Below, piece after piece: positions 43,580-51,950 of a DNA stretch of 64,000 bases. The stretch is from assembly GCF_022346995.1 (NCBI RefSeq), contig NZ_JAKRNM010000004.1, positions 186,001 through 250,000 of the forward strand, in the 5' to 3' direction. This stretch comes from Paenibacillus sp. ACRRY. GTDB taxonomy: Bacteria > Bacillota > Bacilli > Paenibacillales > Paenibacillaceae. The position numbers were made by a program, and so were the translations under genes. Within the stretch, counting starts at the first letter, position 1. The number at the start of each line of letters is the position of its first letter. The notes under the pieces are model-generated. The model made no database searches. It had not been told where the DNA came from and saw only the letters and a list, made by a program, of their open reading frames with translations.

Positions 43580-45268
43580 ATGGCCAAGAAGGGGAAGTTT
43601 TTTCTCATATCGATTGTGATGTTGGTGCTCGTGTTCGGATTGGTGTATGCCGGAATCACATTGACATCGAATTTCGGCAAATCCAGTACACAGGTGACAA
43701 CAGAGAATGCAGGCAAAGAGTTAGGCAAGTTGTATGCGGACATTGCGCCAGCAACGGCTGAACCCGTGAAGGGACAGATCGATCTGGATCCGGTTGATGT
43801 AGCGGAATCCCTGCCGGACATTTCCAAGTTCGCGGTTACCGTTGAGAATACGACGAATGAGTATGTCGAAATTTTCTCATCCATTGAAAAATCGGGTACC
43901 GGAGCAGACGGCTGGTTGACTGAGGTCAGTGAAGAATTCAACAAGGCTAACATTACAGTGGGCGGTCAAACGGTATCGGTAAAAATCCGGAATATTGCTT
44001 CCGGTACGGCGGCCGATTACATCAAGTCTGGCAAATACGTGCCTGATGCCTACACACCTTCCAACGAACTGTGGGGCGAGATGGTTGCCGCAAGTGGTGT
44101 GAAGACCGAAAAGGTATCCGATAGACTCGTGGGCAACGTCCCCGGAATCGTAATCTCCAAAGCCAAATATGATTCGCTCGTTGACACGTACGGCTCTGTC
44201 AACGTCAAAACGGTCACCGAAGCGATTGCCAATAACGAACTCGCAATGGGGTATACCGACCCGTTTGCCAGCTCCACAGGACTTAACTTTCTTGTGACGG
44301 CGCTGAACACGTACGATAGCTCCAATCCGCTGGGGGAGAAAGCGATTGAAGGCTTCGAGAAGTTTCAGGCCAATGTGCCATTTACGGCTTCCACAACCAT
44401 TCAGATGCGTGAAGCCGCGAAGTCAGGCCGATTGGATGCTTTTGTGCTTGAGTACCAGACATACGTCAACACCGCAGACCTGAAGAGTGGATATGTCTTT
44501 ACCCCATTTGGCGTAAGGCATGACAGTCCGCTGTATGCACTGGGGCAGCTGCCGCAGAACAAACAGGAAATCATCCAGAAGTTCGCTGAATTCGTCACTC
44601 AGGAAAAGTACCAGAAGTCGGCGGAAGAGTTCGGATTTAATGGTTTACAGGATTACAAGTCCGAGCTTGCGACCGTTGATGGGGGGACTTTATTATCCGC
44701 GCAAAAAGTATGGAAAGAGAAAAAGAACGGAAGTAAACCGATCGCTGCCGTATTCGTAACGGACGTATCCGGAAGCATGGATGGAGAACCGCTGAATCGG
44801 TTGAAGGAATCCCTTCGCAAAGGTCAGAAATATCTCGGTACCGACAATAGCATTGGCCTCGTTTCCTATTCCAGCAGTGTAACCGTGAACCTGCCGATTG
44901 CGAAGTATGATACCAACCAGCAGTCCATGTTCGTCGGGTCTGTGGATAGTTTGCAAGCAGGCGGCGGTACAGCGACCTTTGATGGGATCGTGGTAGCCAT
45001 GAAGATGCTGGAAGACTATATGGCGGCTGACCCGAACGTGAAACCGCTGATTTTCGTCCTGAGTGATGGAGAGACCAATGAGGGACATACACTGAAAGAT
45101 ATACGTGAGCTGGTAGAGACGTACCAAGTGCCGATCTATACGATCGGATACAACGCCGACATCAAGGCCTTGGAGAGCATTTCCAGTATTAACGAAGCGG
45201 CGAGTATCAATGCCGATACCGACGATGTTGTGTACAAGATCGGAAACCTGTTTAACGTCCAGATGTAA
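43580..45268 (+). CDS. membrane-anchored VWA protein with substrate-binding-like domain
   Basis: This 562-residue protein has an N-terminal membrane segment (about 7-29) and an extracytoplasmic body. The first body part (about 90-365) resembles a periplasmic substrate-binding fold (AYTPSNELWGEMVAASGVK, AIANNELAMGYTDPFASSTG). The second (about 385-560) is a von Willebrand A domain with the full metal-binding MIDAS start DVSGSMDGE and the later SDGETNEGH. Such pairs bind protein or metal ligands outside the cell. It lies between the XpaC-like and TelA-like genes, which suggests a three-part membrane complex. Confidence 0.88.
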   Translation: MAKKGKFFLISIVMLVLVFGLVYAGITLTSNFGKSSTQVTTENAGKELGKLYADIAPATAEPVKGQIDLDPVDVAESLPDISKFAVTVENTTNEYVEIFSSIEKSGTGADGWLTEVSEEFNKANITVGGQTVSVKIRNIASGTAADYIKSGKYVPDAYTPSNELWGEMVAASGVKTEKVSDRLVGNVPGIVISKAKYDSLVDTYGSVNVKTVTEAIANNELAMGYTDPFASSTGLNFLVTALNTYDSSNPLGEKAIEGFEKFQANVPFTASTTIQMREAAKSGRLDAFVLEYQTYVNTADLKSGYVFTPFGVRHDSPLYALGQLPQNKQEIIQKFAEFVTQEKYQKSAEEFGFNGLQDYKSELATVDGGTLLSAQKVWKEKKNGSKPIAAVFVTDVSGSMDGEPLNRLKESLRKGQKYLGTDNSIGLVSYSSSVTVNLPIAKYDTNQQSMFVGSVDSLQAGGGTATFDGIVVAMKMLEDYMAADPNVKPLIFVLSDGETNEGHTLKDIRELVETYQVPIYTIGYNADIKALESISSINEAASINADTDDVVYKIGNLFNVQM

Positions 45269-45350
45269 ATAGTTCTATTAAAAATGAATTTCAAATTTGC
45301 ACGAGAACGGAGAGAGCAGAACCAATCTGGAAAAGCGGAGCGTTCGCCTT

Positions 45351-45399
45351 TATCCCTGGATTTATACCTTCATAAGAAAGATAAAGAAATCCGGGGATA
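45351..45399 (+). other. long hairpin between the VWA and telA genes
   Basis: TATCCCTGGATTT (45351-45363) pairs with AAATCCGGGGATA (45387-45399) with one G-U pair. No T run follows, so it is not a classical terminator. It may protect or process the operon RNA, or mark a separate promoter region for telA. Confidence 0.55.
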
Positions 45400-45492
45400 A
45401 CAGCGATTGGAAGATGGTGCTGCACTCGAAGTGAACTAGTGTAAGTTAAGTTATTTATATTATATAGCTCTTAATTTAAAGGGGGAGTTTGG

Positions 45493-46632
45493 ATGTCGTT
45501 TTCGATGGAAATACCCAGCCAGAAGGAAATTCAGAAGGTTATAGAGGAAGAGGTGAAGCCCGTTCCAGCCGAGGTCGCGGAGCTGCAGCAGGTGGCAAAC
45601 GCCAATGTGGAGATGATCATGTCACTGGATCTGGAATCACTGGATAAGCGGAAGGAAATTTTGCAATCCATTGAAGGCTTTGGCATGAACACGATGAGAT
45701 CCTCTTCGGAGAAAAACGCGCTGCTTCAAGTCTCTGTTGGACATCTGTCCAAGACGGGAGACGAGGGAGGTCAGGTCGCCAAAGGCTTGACCGAGCTGCA
45801 CATGCAATTGAAGGATCTCGACCCCAGCGTGGTCGATTTCGCCAAAACCGGATTCCTCGGCAAATTGTTCAATCCGCTGCGGGCTTATTTTCTCAAATAC
45901 CAGAAGGCCGATGCAGTCATCGCCGATATCGTGACCTCGCTGGACAAAGGCAGGGCAACGTTGCGCAATGATAATACGACACTGGAGATCGAACAGCATA
46001 CACTTAGGGAACTGACCAAACGATTGCAAAAGGAAATCCAGCTCGGCGTGCTTATGGATGAGTCGATCGACGGACAGATTGAAGCCGCGAAGGTTCGGAA
46101 TGAGGACCCGGAGAAAGTCCGGTTTATTACGGAAGAAGTGTTATTCCCGCTGCGTCAGCGGGTCATGGATCTGCAGCAGATGTTGGTCGTGAACCAACAG
46201 GGCATCATGGCGATTGAGGTGGTCATCCGCAACAACAAGGAATTGATCCGCGGAGTCGACCGGGCCAAGAATGTGACGATCTCGGCATTGAAAATTGCCG
46301 TTACCGTTGCTAGTGCGCTGTACAATCAGAAGATTGTTTTGCAGAAGATCGAGTTGCTGAATCAGACGACCAATGACCTGATTGCAGGCACATCCAAAAT
46401 GCTGAAGGACCAGGGTATCGCCATTCAGAAGCAGGCATATGATGCCAGCATATCCGTCGATACGATGAAGCAGGCCTTCACGGATGTGCTGTCCGCACTG
46501 GATTCCATCAGTGTATATAAGCAGGAGGCACTACCGCGCATGCGGGAGACGATCAACCAGTTCCGTGAACTCGCGGATACCGGAGAGCAGCAGATCCAGC
46601 GTTTGGAGAAAGGGCAGAAGCTGGGGTTGTGA
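45493..46632 (+). CDS. telA: TelA-like toxic-anion resistance family protein
   Basis: This 379-residue soluble, nearly all-helical protein belongs to the TelA/KlaA family, first linked to tellurite resistance; its biochemical action is unknown. Family features are the N-terminal LESLDKRKEILQSIEGFG, the LNDPLRAY-like FNPLRAYFLKYQ, and the long C-terminal helices (VVNQQGIMAIEVVIRNNKEL, KIAVTVASALYNQKIVLQKI). GGGGGAG precedes the ATG. It is last in the operon with the XpaC-like and VWA proteins, 224 bases after the latter. A role in envelope stress is more likely than tellurite defence. Confidence 0.9.
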   Translation: MSFSMEIPSQKEIQKVIEEEVKPVPAEVAELQQVANANVEMIMSLDLESLDKRKEILQSIEGFGMNTMRSSSEKNALLQVSVGHLSKTGDEGGQVAKGLTELHMQLKDLDPSVVDFAKTGFLGKLFNPLRAYFLKYQKADAVIADIVTSLDKGRATLRNDNTTLEIEQHTLRELTKRLQKEIQLGVLMDESIDGQIEAAKVRNEDPEKVRFITEEVLFPLRQRVMDLQQMLVVNQQGIMAIEVVIRNNKELIRGVDRAKNVTISALKIAVTVASALYNQKIVLQKIELLNQTTNDLIAGTSKMLKDQGIAIQKQAYDASISVDTMKQAFTDVLSALDSISVYKQEALPRMRETINQFRELADTGEQQIQRLEKGQKLGL

Positions 46633-46686
46633 TCAAAGGAGAGAAAATAAAAACGTATTAGATTGTTATCTTTATTTATAATTAGA

Positions 46687-46729
46687 AAAGGCGACCGTTC
46701 TCCATTAAGCATGGGAGTGGTCGCTTTTC
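46687..46729. terminator. terminator between telA and the convergent small secreted-protein gene
   Basis: A roughly 15-bp stem (AAAGGCGACCGTTCTC with GGGAGTGGTCGCTTTT, including G-U pairs) with A and T flanks can serve both directions. Confidence 0.82.
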
Positions 46730-46751
46730 TGGGTTGCTATGAAGATAGGTA

Positions 46752-47285
46752 CTAGCTGCCATAGCCCAAACTTCTTGCATAAGCGTATAACTGTTCTTCG
46801 CATTGCTCCATTAGAACACCAGCGGTGTTTATTTTGGCATTACCCTGTTTTAGTAACGTGTAATTTACTTTTTTCTTGGATACTGCCTTTTGGTACAATA
46901 GGTACCCTTCAAGCTGAGTGTAGCTTGCCTTGATAAATGTGGCGTGGATTTTCTTGAGTTGTGGGTTGGTAGGCTTGATTTGTTTTGCCTTGGATACCAA
47001 TTTTGTATAATTGGGGATTACCGTATTTGTAAGTTTAAGATACATGGACTTGCGATTCGTTGAAGTTACCTGGGTGTCGATGCTTTCCAAAGCGGTAAAG
47101 GCTTTGGCCTCATAAGTTTCAAGAGCAAATAACTGAGTAGTGTACTCTTTAAATTTTTCATAACTCTGATCTGAATATGTAGATGTTGCTTCTTTGGCTG
47201 CATTGGCAGAAGTGGCTGGAGAGAGAAGCACTCCGCCAAGCAAAACAAAACTGGTAATCAATGATATAATCCACGACTTCTTCAA
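46752..47285 (-). CDS. small secreted protein of unknown function
   Basis: This is a helical, lysine-rich protein with a clear signal peptide (MKKSWIISLITSFVLLGGVL, cleavage after SANA). The only in-frame ATG touches the AGGAGG directly with no spacer, so I use the TTG four codons later, which gives the typical MKKSW start, though its 12-base spacer is long. The mature protein of about 145 residues is rich in Thr and Lys and contains no known enzymatic motif. It is unrecognised. It stands alone. Confidence 0.72.
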   Translation of the reverse strand: MKKSWIISLITSFVLLGGVLLSPATSANAAKEATSTYSDQSYEKFKEYTTQLFALETYEAKAFTALESIDTQVTSTNRKSMYLKLTNTVIPNYTKLVSKAKQIKPTNPQLKKIHATFIKASYTQLEGYLLYQKAVSKKKVNYTLLKQGNAKINTAGVLMEQCEEQLYAYARSLGYGS

Positions 47286-47441
47286 ATGTAATATCATCCT
47301 CCTTTTGTTTGTATTCCATTGGATAACTTATCATATAAATACCAGAAATTACAGGAATGCATTTACATCATTTTGGTTGTGAAGCTTCCTCGAAATTCTT
47401 CTCGATCCCCATACTATAGGGAAGTATAGCGATATTAATCT

Positions 47442-48035
47442 TCAGTCTTTCAACACGACATTGTCAGGCCTGTAATGAATGATCTTGAACAACTCCTCGG
47501 CCATGTAGGCGGGGGTGTGCTTGAAATCCTGTCTGATCCACTCCAAGATCATGCCGAATATCGCATGAGACTGATAGCTTGCCAGCAGTTCAGGGTTGAT
47601 GTGCTGCGGGAAGATTTGATTCAGATCTTTTAAGGAGAGATCCCGAAGAACATCACAGATCATGTGCTGAAAGTTGGAAGAAGCCTCTGATTTTACAACC
47701 AGCGTGTAGAATTGTGCGTGCTGGTGCACATGCTCAAATATGGTGATTGCCGAAGAGGGCATCAGACCTACCTCGAACTCTTTGATCCCCTGGTAGGGTT
47801 TGCGAAAAGAAGTCACCAGATCCTGTATCACATCATCGATGATTTCGTTGAACAGGTCTTCCTTGTACTGATAATGTCTGTAGAAAGTACCCCGATTGAG
47901 ATCAGCTCGCTGCACAATATCCGTAATGGATATCTCCTTGAAAGGATGCTTTTGCATTAAATGGATAAGTGCATCCTTCAGTGCAGCCTTTGACTTTTTG
48001 ATTCTTCTATCCATTGAATTGGAAGTATCAGACAT
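47442..48035 (-). CDS. TetR-family repressor
   Basis: This 197-residue regulator has a TetR helix-turn-helix near the N terminus (FKEISITDIVQRADLNRGTF, YRHYQYKEDLF), and a helical ligand domain of the TetR_C_8-like kind. I begin at the ATG giving MSDTSNS, behind AGGAGG; 27 extra upstream codons have no site. It is divergent from a short-chain dehydrogenase 192 bases away, its likely target. Confidence 0.9.
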   Translation of the reverse strand: MSDTSNSMDRRIKKSKAALKDALIHLMQKHPFKEISITDIVQRADLNRGTFYRHYQYKEDLFNEIIDDVIQDLVTSFRKPYQGIKEFEVGLMPSSAITIFEHVHQHAQFYTLVVKSEASSNFQHMICDVLRDLSLKDLNQIFPQHINPELLASYQSHAIFGMILEWIRQDFKHTPAYMAEELFKIIHYRPDNVVLKD

Positions 48036-48227
48036 GTGGAATCCTCCTGAGAAAGGCCTATTTAAAGTAAAAGTACATTTAGGCTCTATAGTGTTCATTA
48101 ACGTACAAAAGGGCAAGCTTTTACTGATTGAATCAGAATGCTATGACTTATTATACTAAGGATAAGAGTTAATGAACATTTGTTTGTTAACTTATTGTAA
48201 ACGAATACACAAAGGAGGATACATGAG

Positions 48228-48986
48228 ATGAAACTTCAAGATAAAGTAGCTATTGTTACAGGCGCAGGTTCCGGTATGGGAAAGGCGATTGCCGCGCTAT
48301 ATGCGCAAGAGGGAGCCAAAGTGGTTGTATCGGACATCAATGAGGAAGCCGCACAGGCGGTTGTAAATGAGATCAAAGCCCAAGGCGGAGAAGCCATCGT
48401 GATTCTGGCCAATGTGGCCAAAGAAGAGGATGTGCAAAACCTGATCGATACGACAGTTAGCACGTACGGTACAGTAGATATTCTGGTGAACAATGCAGGA
48501 ATTATGGATGGCATGGAGCCAGCTGCTGAAGTAACGGATGAGAAGTGGGAGCGACTCTTTGCGGTGAATACCACGAGTGTCATGCGTACAACGCGCAAAG
48601 TGCTGCCGATCTTCCAGGAGAAGCAAAACGGCGTCATCGTTAACGTTGCTTCGGCAGGCGGATTGCACGGTGGACGTGCGGGAGCAGCATATACGGCATC
48701 GAAGCATGCTGTAGTCGGCCTTACCAAAAATACAGGGTTCATGTATGCAGAGCAAGGTATTCGCTGCAACGCCATCGCTCCGGGAGGGGTAGCAACCAAT
48801 ATTGGTTCCTCCATGGCAGGAATCAGCCAATTCGGCGCATCGAGACAACAACTGGGCATGGCGATCAACCCGCGCATAGGAACAAGTGAAGAGATTGCCA
48901 AGGTAGCCCTGTTCCTCGGCTCGGACGAGTCCAGCTTCGTGAACGGAACCGTGATTGAAGCGGACTCAGGCTGGAATTCCTATTAA
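48228..48986 (+). CDS. short-chain dehydrogenase/reductase
   Basis: This 252-residue cytosolic classical SDR has the cofactor loop TGAGSGMGKAIA, an Asp at the end of strand 2 (VVSDINEEA) that favours NAD(H), the NNAG motif, and the catalytic Ser (NVASAGG) and Tyr-Lys (YTASKH). AAAGGAGG precedes the ATG. Its controller is probably the divergent TetR gene. The substrate is unknown. Confidence 0.93.
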   Translation: MKLQDKVAIVTGAGSGMGKAIAALYAQEGAKVVVSDINEEAAQAVVNEIKAQGGEAIVILANVAKEEDVQNLIDTTVSTYGTVDILVNNAGIMDGMEPAAEVTDEKWERLFAVNTTSVMRTTRKVLPIFQEKQNGVIVNVASAGGLHGGRAGAAYTASKHAVVGLTKNTGFMYAEQGIRCNAIAPGGVATNIGSSMAGISQFGASRQQLGMAINPRIGTSEEIAKVALFLGSDESSFVNGTVIEADSGWNSY

Positions 48987-49024
48987 TCCGTCCATAGAAT
49001 AAATCGAATAATGATATGTAAACG

Positions 49025-49053
49025 AGAAGCCGCATGCTGCGGCTTCTTTTTTT
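49025..49053 (+). terminator. terminator of the SDR gene
   Basis: AGAAGCCGCA (49025-49034) pairs with TGCGGCTTCT (49038-49047) around TGC, followed by a long T run. Confidence 0.95.
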
Positions 49054-49096
49054 ACTGCCATCCATCACTGCAATCGATAGGAATTTCTAGAAATAG

Positions 49097-49110
49097 GACA
49101 AACGTTTGCA
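49097..49110. promoter_or_regulatory. operator-like palindrome downstream of the LacI gene
   Basis: The 10-bp palindrome CAAACGTTTG (49099-49108), with flanking GA and CA, is the same core as the two sites before malE. It lies only 27 bases past the regulator's stop codon, between two convergent genes, where a classical promoter operator is not expected. Confidence 0.6.
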
Positions 49111-49136
49111 TTGCTGGAATGAATCTCAAGAATCTT

Positions 49137-50171
49137 TTAAATCGAGGCCGGTTTAGACTTCGAAAAGAGAGAAGATTCACGCACAATTAAACGATGCGGA
49201 ATAATGACCGGATTCTGAGGAAGCGTTTCCCTGTTCAGAATTTTCAACAACACTTGAACGGCAGTATAACCAAGCTGGTAGGTTCCAATATCGATGGAGC
49301 TTAGGGGCGGAGAGGCCAGTTCCGATAAGGCGATGTTGTTAAAGCTGACCACACTGATATCTTCAGGTACACGGTAACCAAGTTCGGCAAGAGCTCTCAG
49401 TACGCCAAAAGCAACATTGTCATCAATCACAACGATAGCAGTAGGTCTGTCCGGCAGGGCCATAAACAATGACATGGCTCGGAATCCACTCTCTTGTAGG
49501 AATTCACCTTCCACAATCCAGTCATTATTGGTATGAAGTTCCGCTTCGGCAAGTGCCTTTTGGTATCCTTGCATGCGGTCATGCGATAACGTAATGTCCG
49601 GCGGGCCGCTAACAAATCCAATCCGTGTATGCCCTTGAGCAATTAAATGCTGGGTCGCATCATAAGCGGTCTGTACGTTGTCGTTATCAACCATGGGCGC
49701 GTCGGGGTGAGCCTCGCTGCGTCCGATCAGTACGAAAGGGAACTTTTCCTCTTCCAAAAAGGAGATGATTGGATCATCCCGTTTGGAGCCTAGCAGCAGA
49801 ATGCCATCCACTCTTCGCCCATGAACCAGGCGGGAAATTGCGTGCAATTCATTGTCTGATGACGTTTCGGTGGTCAGCAGCAGTTCATAATTCATGCGGG
49901 TGGCATGCGTAATAATTCCTCGCAGCAGCTCTCCGAAAAAGTAGTTCTGAAACAGCTCTTCTGCAGGACGCGGAAGCATGATGCCAAGGGTTTGGGTCGT
50001 CTTGGATACAAGGCTCTTGGCCATGATATTGGGATGGTAATTCAGTTCTTTCATGATTTGCTTCACTTTGAGAGACGTCTCGGTGCTGATTCTGGGATGG
50101 TTGGAAATCACCCGTGAAACCGTAGAAGGGGAGACACCCGCCATTTTGGCAATATCTTTGATCGTAATCAT
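49137..50171 (-). CDS. malR: LacI-family regulator, probable maltose/maltodextrin repressor
   Basis: This 344-residue regulator has the LacI helix-turn-helix (TIKDIAKMAGVSPSTVSRVI), the hinge helix (NIMAKSLVSKTTQTLGIM), and a sugar-binding periplasmic-type domain. It is divergent from a maltodextrin transporter operon, and two palindromes with core CAAACGTTTG lie between them. It most likely represses the operon until maltodextrin binds. The symbol follows MalR usage in related bacteria and rests on context. Confidence 0.88.
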   Translation of the reverse strand: MITIKDIAKMAGVSPSTVSRVISNHPRISTETSLKVKQIMKELNYHPNIMAKSLVSKTTQTLGIMLPRPAEELFQNYFFGELLRGIITHATRMNYELLLTTETSSDNELHAISRLVHGRRVDGILLLGSKRDDPIISFLEEEKFPFVLIGRSEAHPDAPMVDNDNVQTAYDATQHLIAQGHTRIGFVSGPPDITLSHDRMQGYQKALAEAELHTNNDWIVEGEFLQESGFRAMSLFMALPDRPTAIVVIDDNVAFGVLRALAELGYRVPEDISVVSFNNIALSELASPPLSSIDIGTYQLGYTAVQVLLKILNRETLPQNPVIIPHRLIVRESSLFSKSKPASI

Positions 50172-50365
50172 GTAAAAAATCCCTTCTGATCCATCATTTC
50201 AACATTCTCCTATGGTAATGCAACAGATTCGATAAATCAATTGCAAACTGCAGCATGGAGGATATAGGAGAAGTAAAAATAAGGAAGAATAAGACAGATC
50301 AAGCAAACAGGAAATTACTGGCGCTAGAACAAGAAAAATGGATGAAATTGAACGAATATAGCTTG

Positions 50366-50381
50366 TGCAAACGTTTGTGCA
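50366..50381. promoter_or_regulatory. MalR/LacI operator 1
   Basis: TGCAAACGTTTGTGCA has the palindromic core CAAACGTTTG, repeated at 50505-50514 and 49099-49108. The centre is 137 bases from operator 2, almost exactly 13 turns of B-DNA, which suits a repression loop. Confidence 0.8.
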
Positions 50382-50414
50382 AAGAAAGCCTTGTATTGTA
50401 TGATTTTATTGTTG

Positions 50415-50429
50415 TTGTAGCGCTTACAT
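50415..50429. promoter_or_regulatory. cre-like catabolite control site before malE
   Basis: On the minus strand ATGTAAGCGCTACAA fits the CcpA consensus WTGNAANCGNWNNCA at 14 of 15 places. It lies between the two LacI operators, so the operon is probably also under glucose repression. Confidence 0.65.
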
Positions 50430-50502
50430 AAATGAATTTAGCCTACATCTTAGAATATTTCTCCCTGAATACATACTCAGAAGTATCCTTGTCTTCCATT
50501 TG

Positions 50503-50518
50503 AGCAAACGTTTGTGCA
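50503..50518. promoter_or_regulatory. MalR/LacI operator 2
   Basis: AGCAAACGTTTGTGCA is nearly identical to operator 1. It lies about 100 bases before the malE start, probably over or just after the promoter. Confidence 0.8.
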
Positions 50519-50615
50519 AAAGCGAACATGGATTGCAAAACCTGCATCATTCGTACCAATCAAGGGTGAAAAGCGCGAGACTGGTTGAACCAAACAGAGG
50601 GAAGGGGACATTTAC

Positions 50616-51905
50616 ATGAGAAAATGGCAAGGGGCAACATTGTCCGTCATCATGGCCTTTACACTCGCCGCATGCTCGGCTGGAGGTGGAACAACCTCTC
50701 CGGTAGCGGGGGGGACTGAGAATACGGAGGAAGTTGTCGAGCTGACAGCCGAAAATCTTCAGCCGGAAGAAGGCGCAACACTGGTTATTTGGGAAGATAA
50801 GAACCAACAGAGTTTTGTGGAAGAGAGAGCCAGGCTGTTTGAGGAAAAGTATGGTGTAACCGTGAAGATGGAGGAGCTGCCTCCTACCGATCAGGTAACC
50901 AAACTGACAACGGACGGTCCGGCAGGACTTGCAGCAGATGTTGTTGTATTCCCGCATGACAAGATTGGAAGCGCTTCAGAAGCAGGCCTCATTTTGCCAA
51001 ACGATATATTTGAGGCGGAGACAACAGCGAACACCAGTGAAAATGCGCTGAAGGCGGTAACGTTTAAGGACATTTTATACGGATATCCGTACAGCGTGGA
51101 AACGTACGCTCTCTTCTATAACAAGGCACTGTATCCGGAAGCACCGAAGAATTTTGAGGATATTGTCAGCTTCGCCAAAACCTTTAATGATGTGAAATCC
51201 AACCAATATGCCCTCATGTGGGAGCTGCAGCAGTTTTATTACAATTATGCGTTCCTGGCTTCCCAAGGTGGCTATATTTTCGGGGATAACGGAATGAACA
51301 GCGAAGATCTTGGCCTGAATAATGAAGGAGCCCAGAAGGGTGGGGAGTTCCTGAAGACACTGAAGTCGGAAGTGCTGCCGCTCAAGATGGGTGACGTGAA
51401 CTATGATATCAAAAAAGGATTGTTCTCCAGTGGGAAACTGGCTATGGACATTAACGGTCCTTGGACGATTGCCGATTATCGCAATGCAGGTATTGATTTC
51501 GGTGTTGCACCACTCCCAGCGATCGATGGCAAACCAATGACATCCTTTTCTGGCGTAAAAGCCTATTACGTCAATGCATTCACACAATATCCGAATGCAG
51601 CTAAACTCTTTGCGGCTTTCCTCTCCAACGAAGAGGCCCAGATGACCAACTTTGAGATGAACGGCACGCTTCCTGCCAACGCCAACGTGGCAGCTGATCC
51701 GAAGGTACAGGAGGATCCAATCAACAAGGCGTTCCTTGAGCAGTTCAACAATTCAACGCCGATGCCTTCGCTTCCCGCTATGGATAGCGTCTGGGGCCCG
51801 ATCACTTCAGCCATGACCGATATCTGGGATGGCGGCAAGGATGTGAAGGCGTCACTGGATAACGCCGTGAAGCAGATCCAGGAGAGTCTTGCAACGGTTC
51901 AATAA
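50616..51905 (+). CDS. malE: maltodextrin-binding lipoprotein
   Basis: This 429-residue extracellular substrate-binding lipoprotein serves an ABC importer. The signal peptide ends in the lipobox LAAC, so Cys20 is lipidated. The mature protein is a family 1 solute-binding fold: VIWEDKNQQSFVEERARLFE, the lid region AADVVVFPHDKIGSASEAGL, GYPYSVETYALFYNK and MDINGPWTIADYRNAGIDFG, all close to MalE. GGAAGGGGAC precedes the start. It is followed by the two permease genes. The ATPase subunit is not in the window, so a shared MsmX-type ATPase is likely. Confidence 0.92.
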   Translation: MRKWQGATLSVIMAFTLAACSAGGGTTSPVAGGTENTEEVVELTAENLQPEEGATLVIWEDKNQQSFVEERARLFEEKYGVTVKMEELPPTDQVTKLTTDGPAGLAADVVVFPHDKIGSASEAGLILPNDIFEAETTANTSENALKAVTFKDILYGYPYSVETYALFYNKALYPEAPKNFEDIVSFAKTFNDVKSNQYALMWELQQFYYNYAFLASQGGYIFGDNGMNSEDLGLNNEGAQKGGEFLKTLKSEVLPLKMGDVNYDIKKGLFSSGKLAMDINGPWTIADYRNAGIDFGVAPLPAIDGKPMTSFSGVKAYYVNAFTQYPNAAKLFAAFLSNEEAQMTNFEMNGTLPANANVAADPKVQEDPINKAFLEQFNNSTPMPSLPAMDSVWGPITSAMTDIWDGGKDVKASLDNAVKQIQESLATVQ

Positions 51906-51950
51906 TCGGACGGAGTACCTGGTAAGGAGAAGGTGGAGAGGAGAGAGCGA

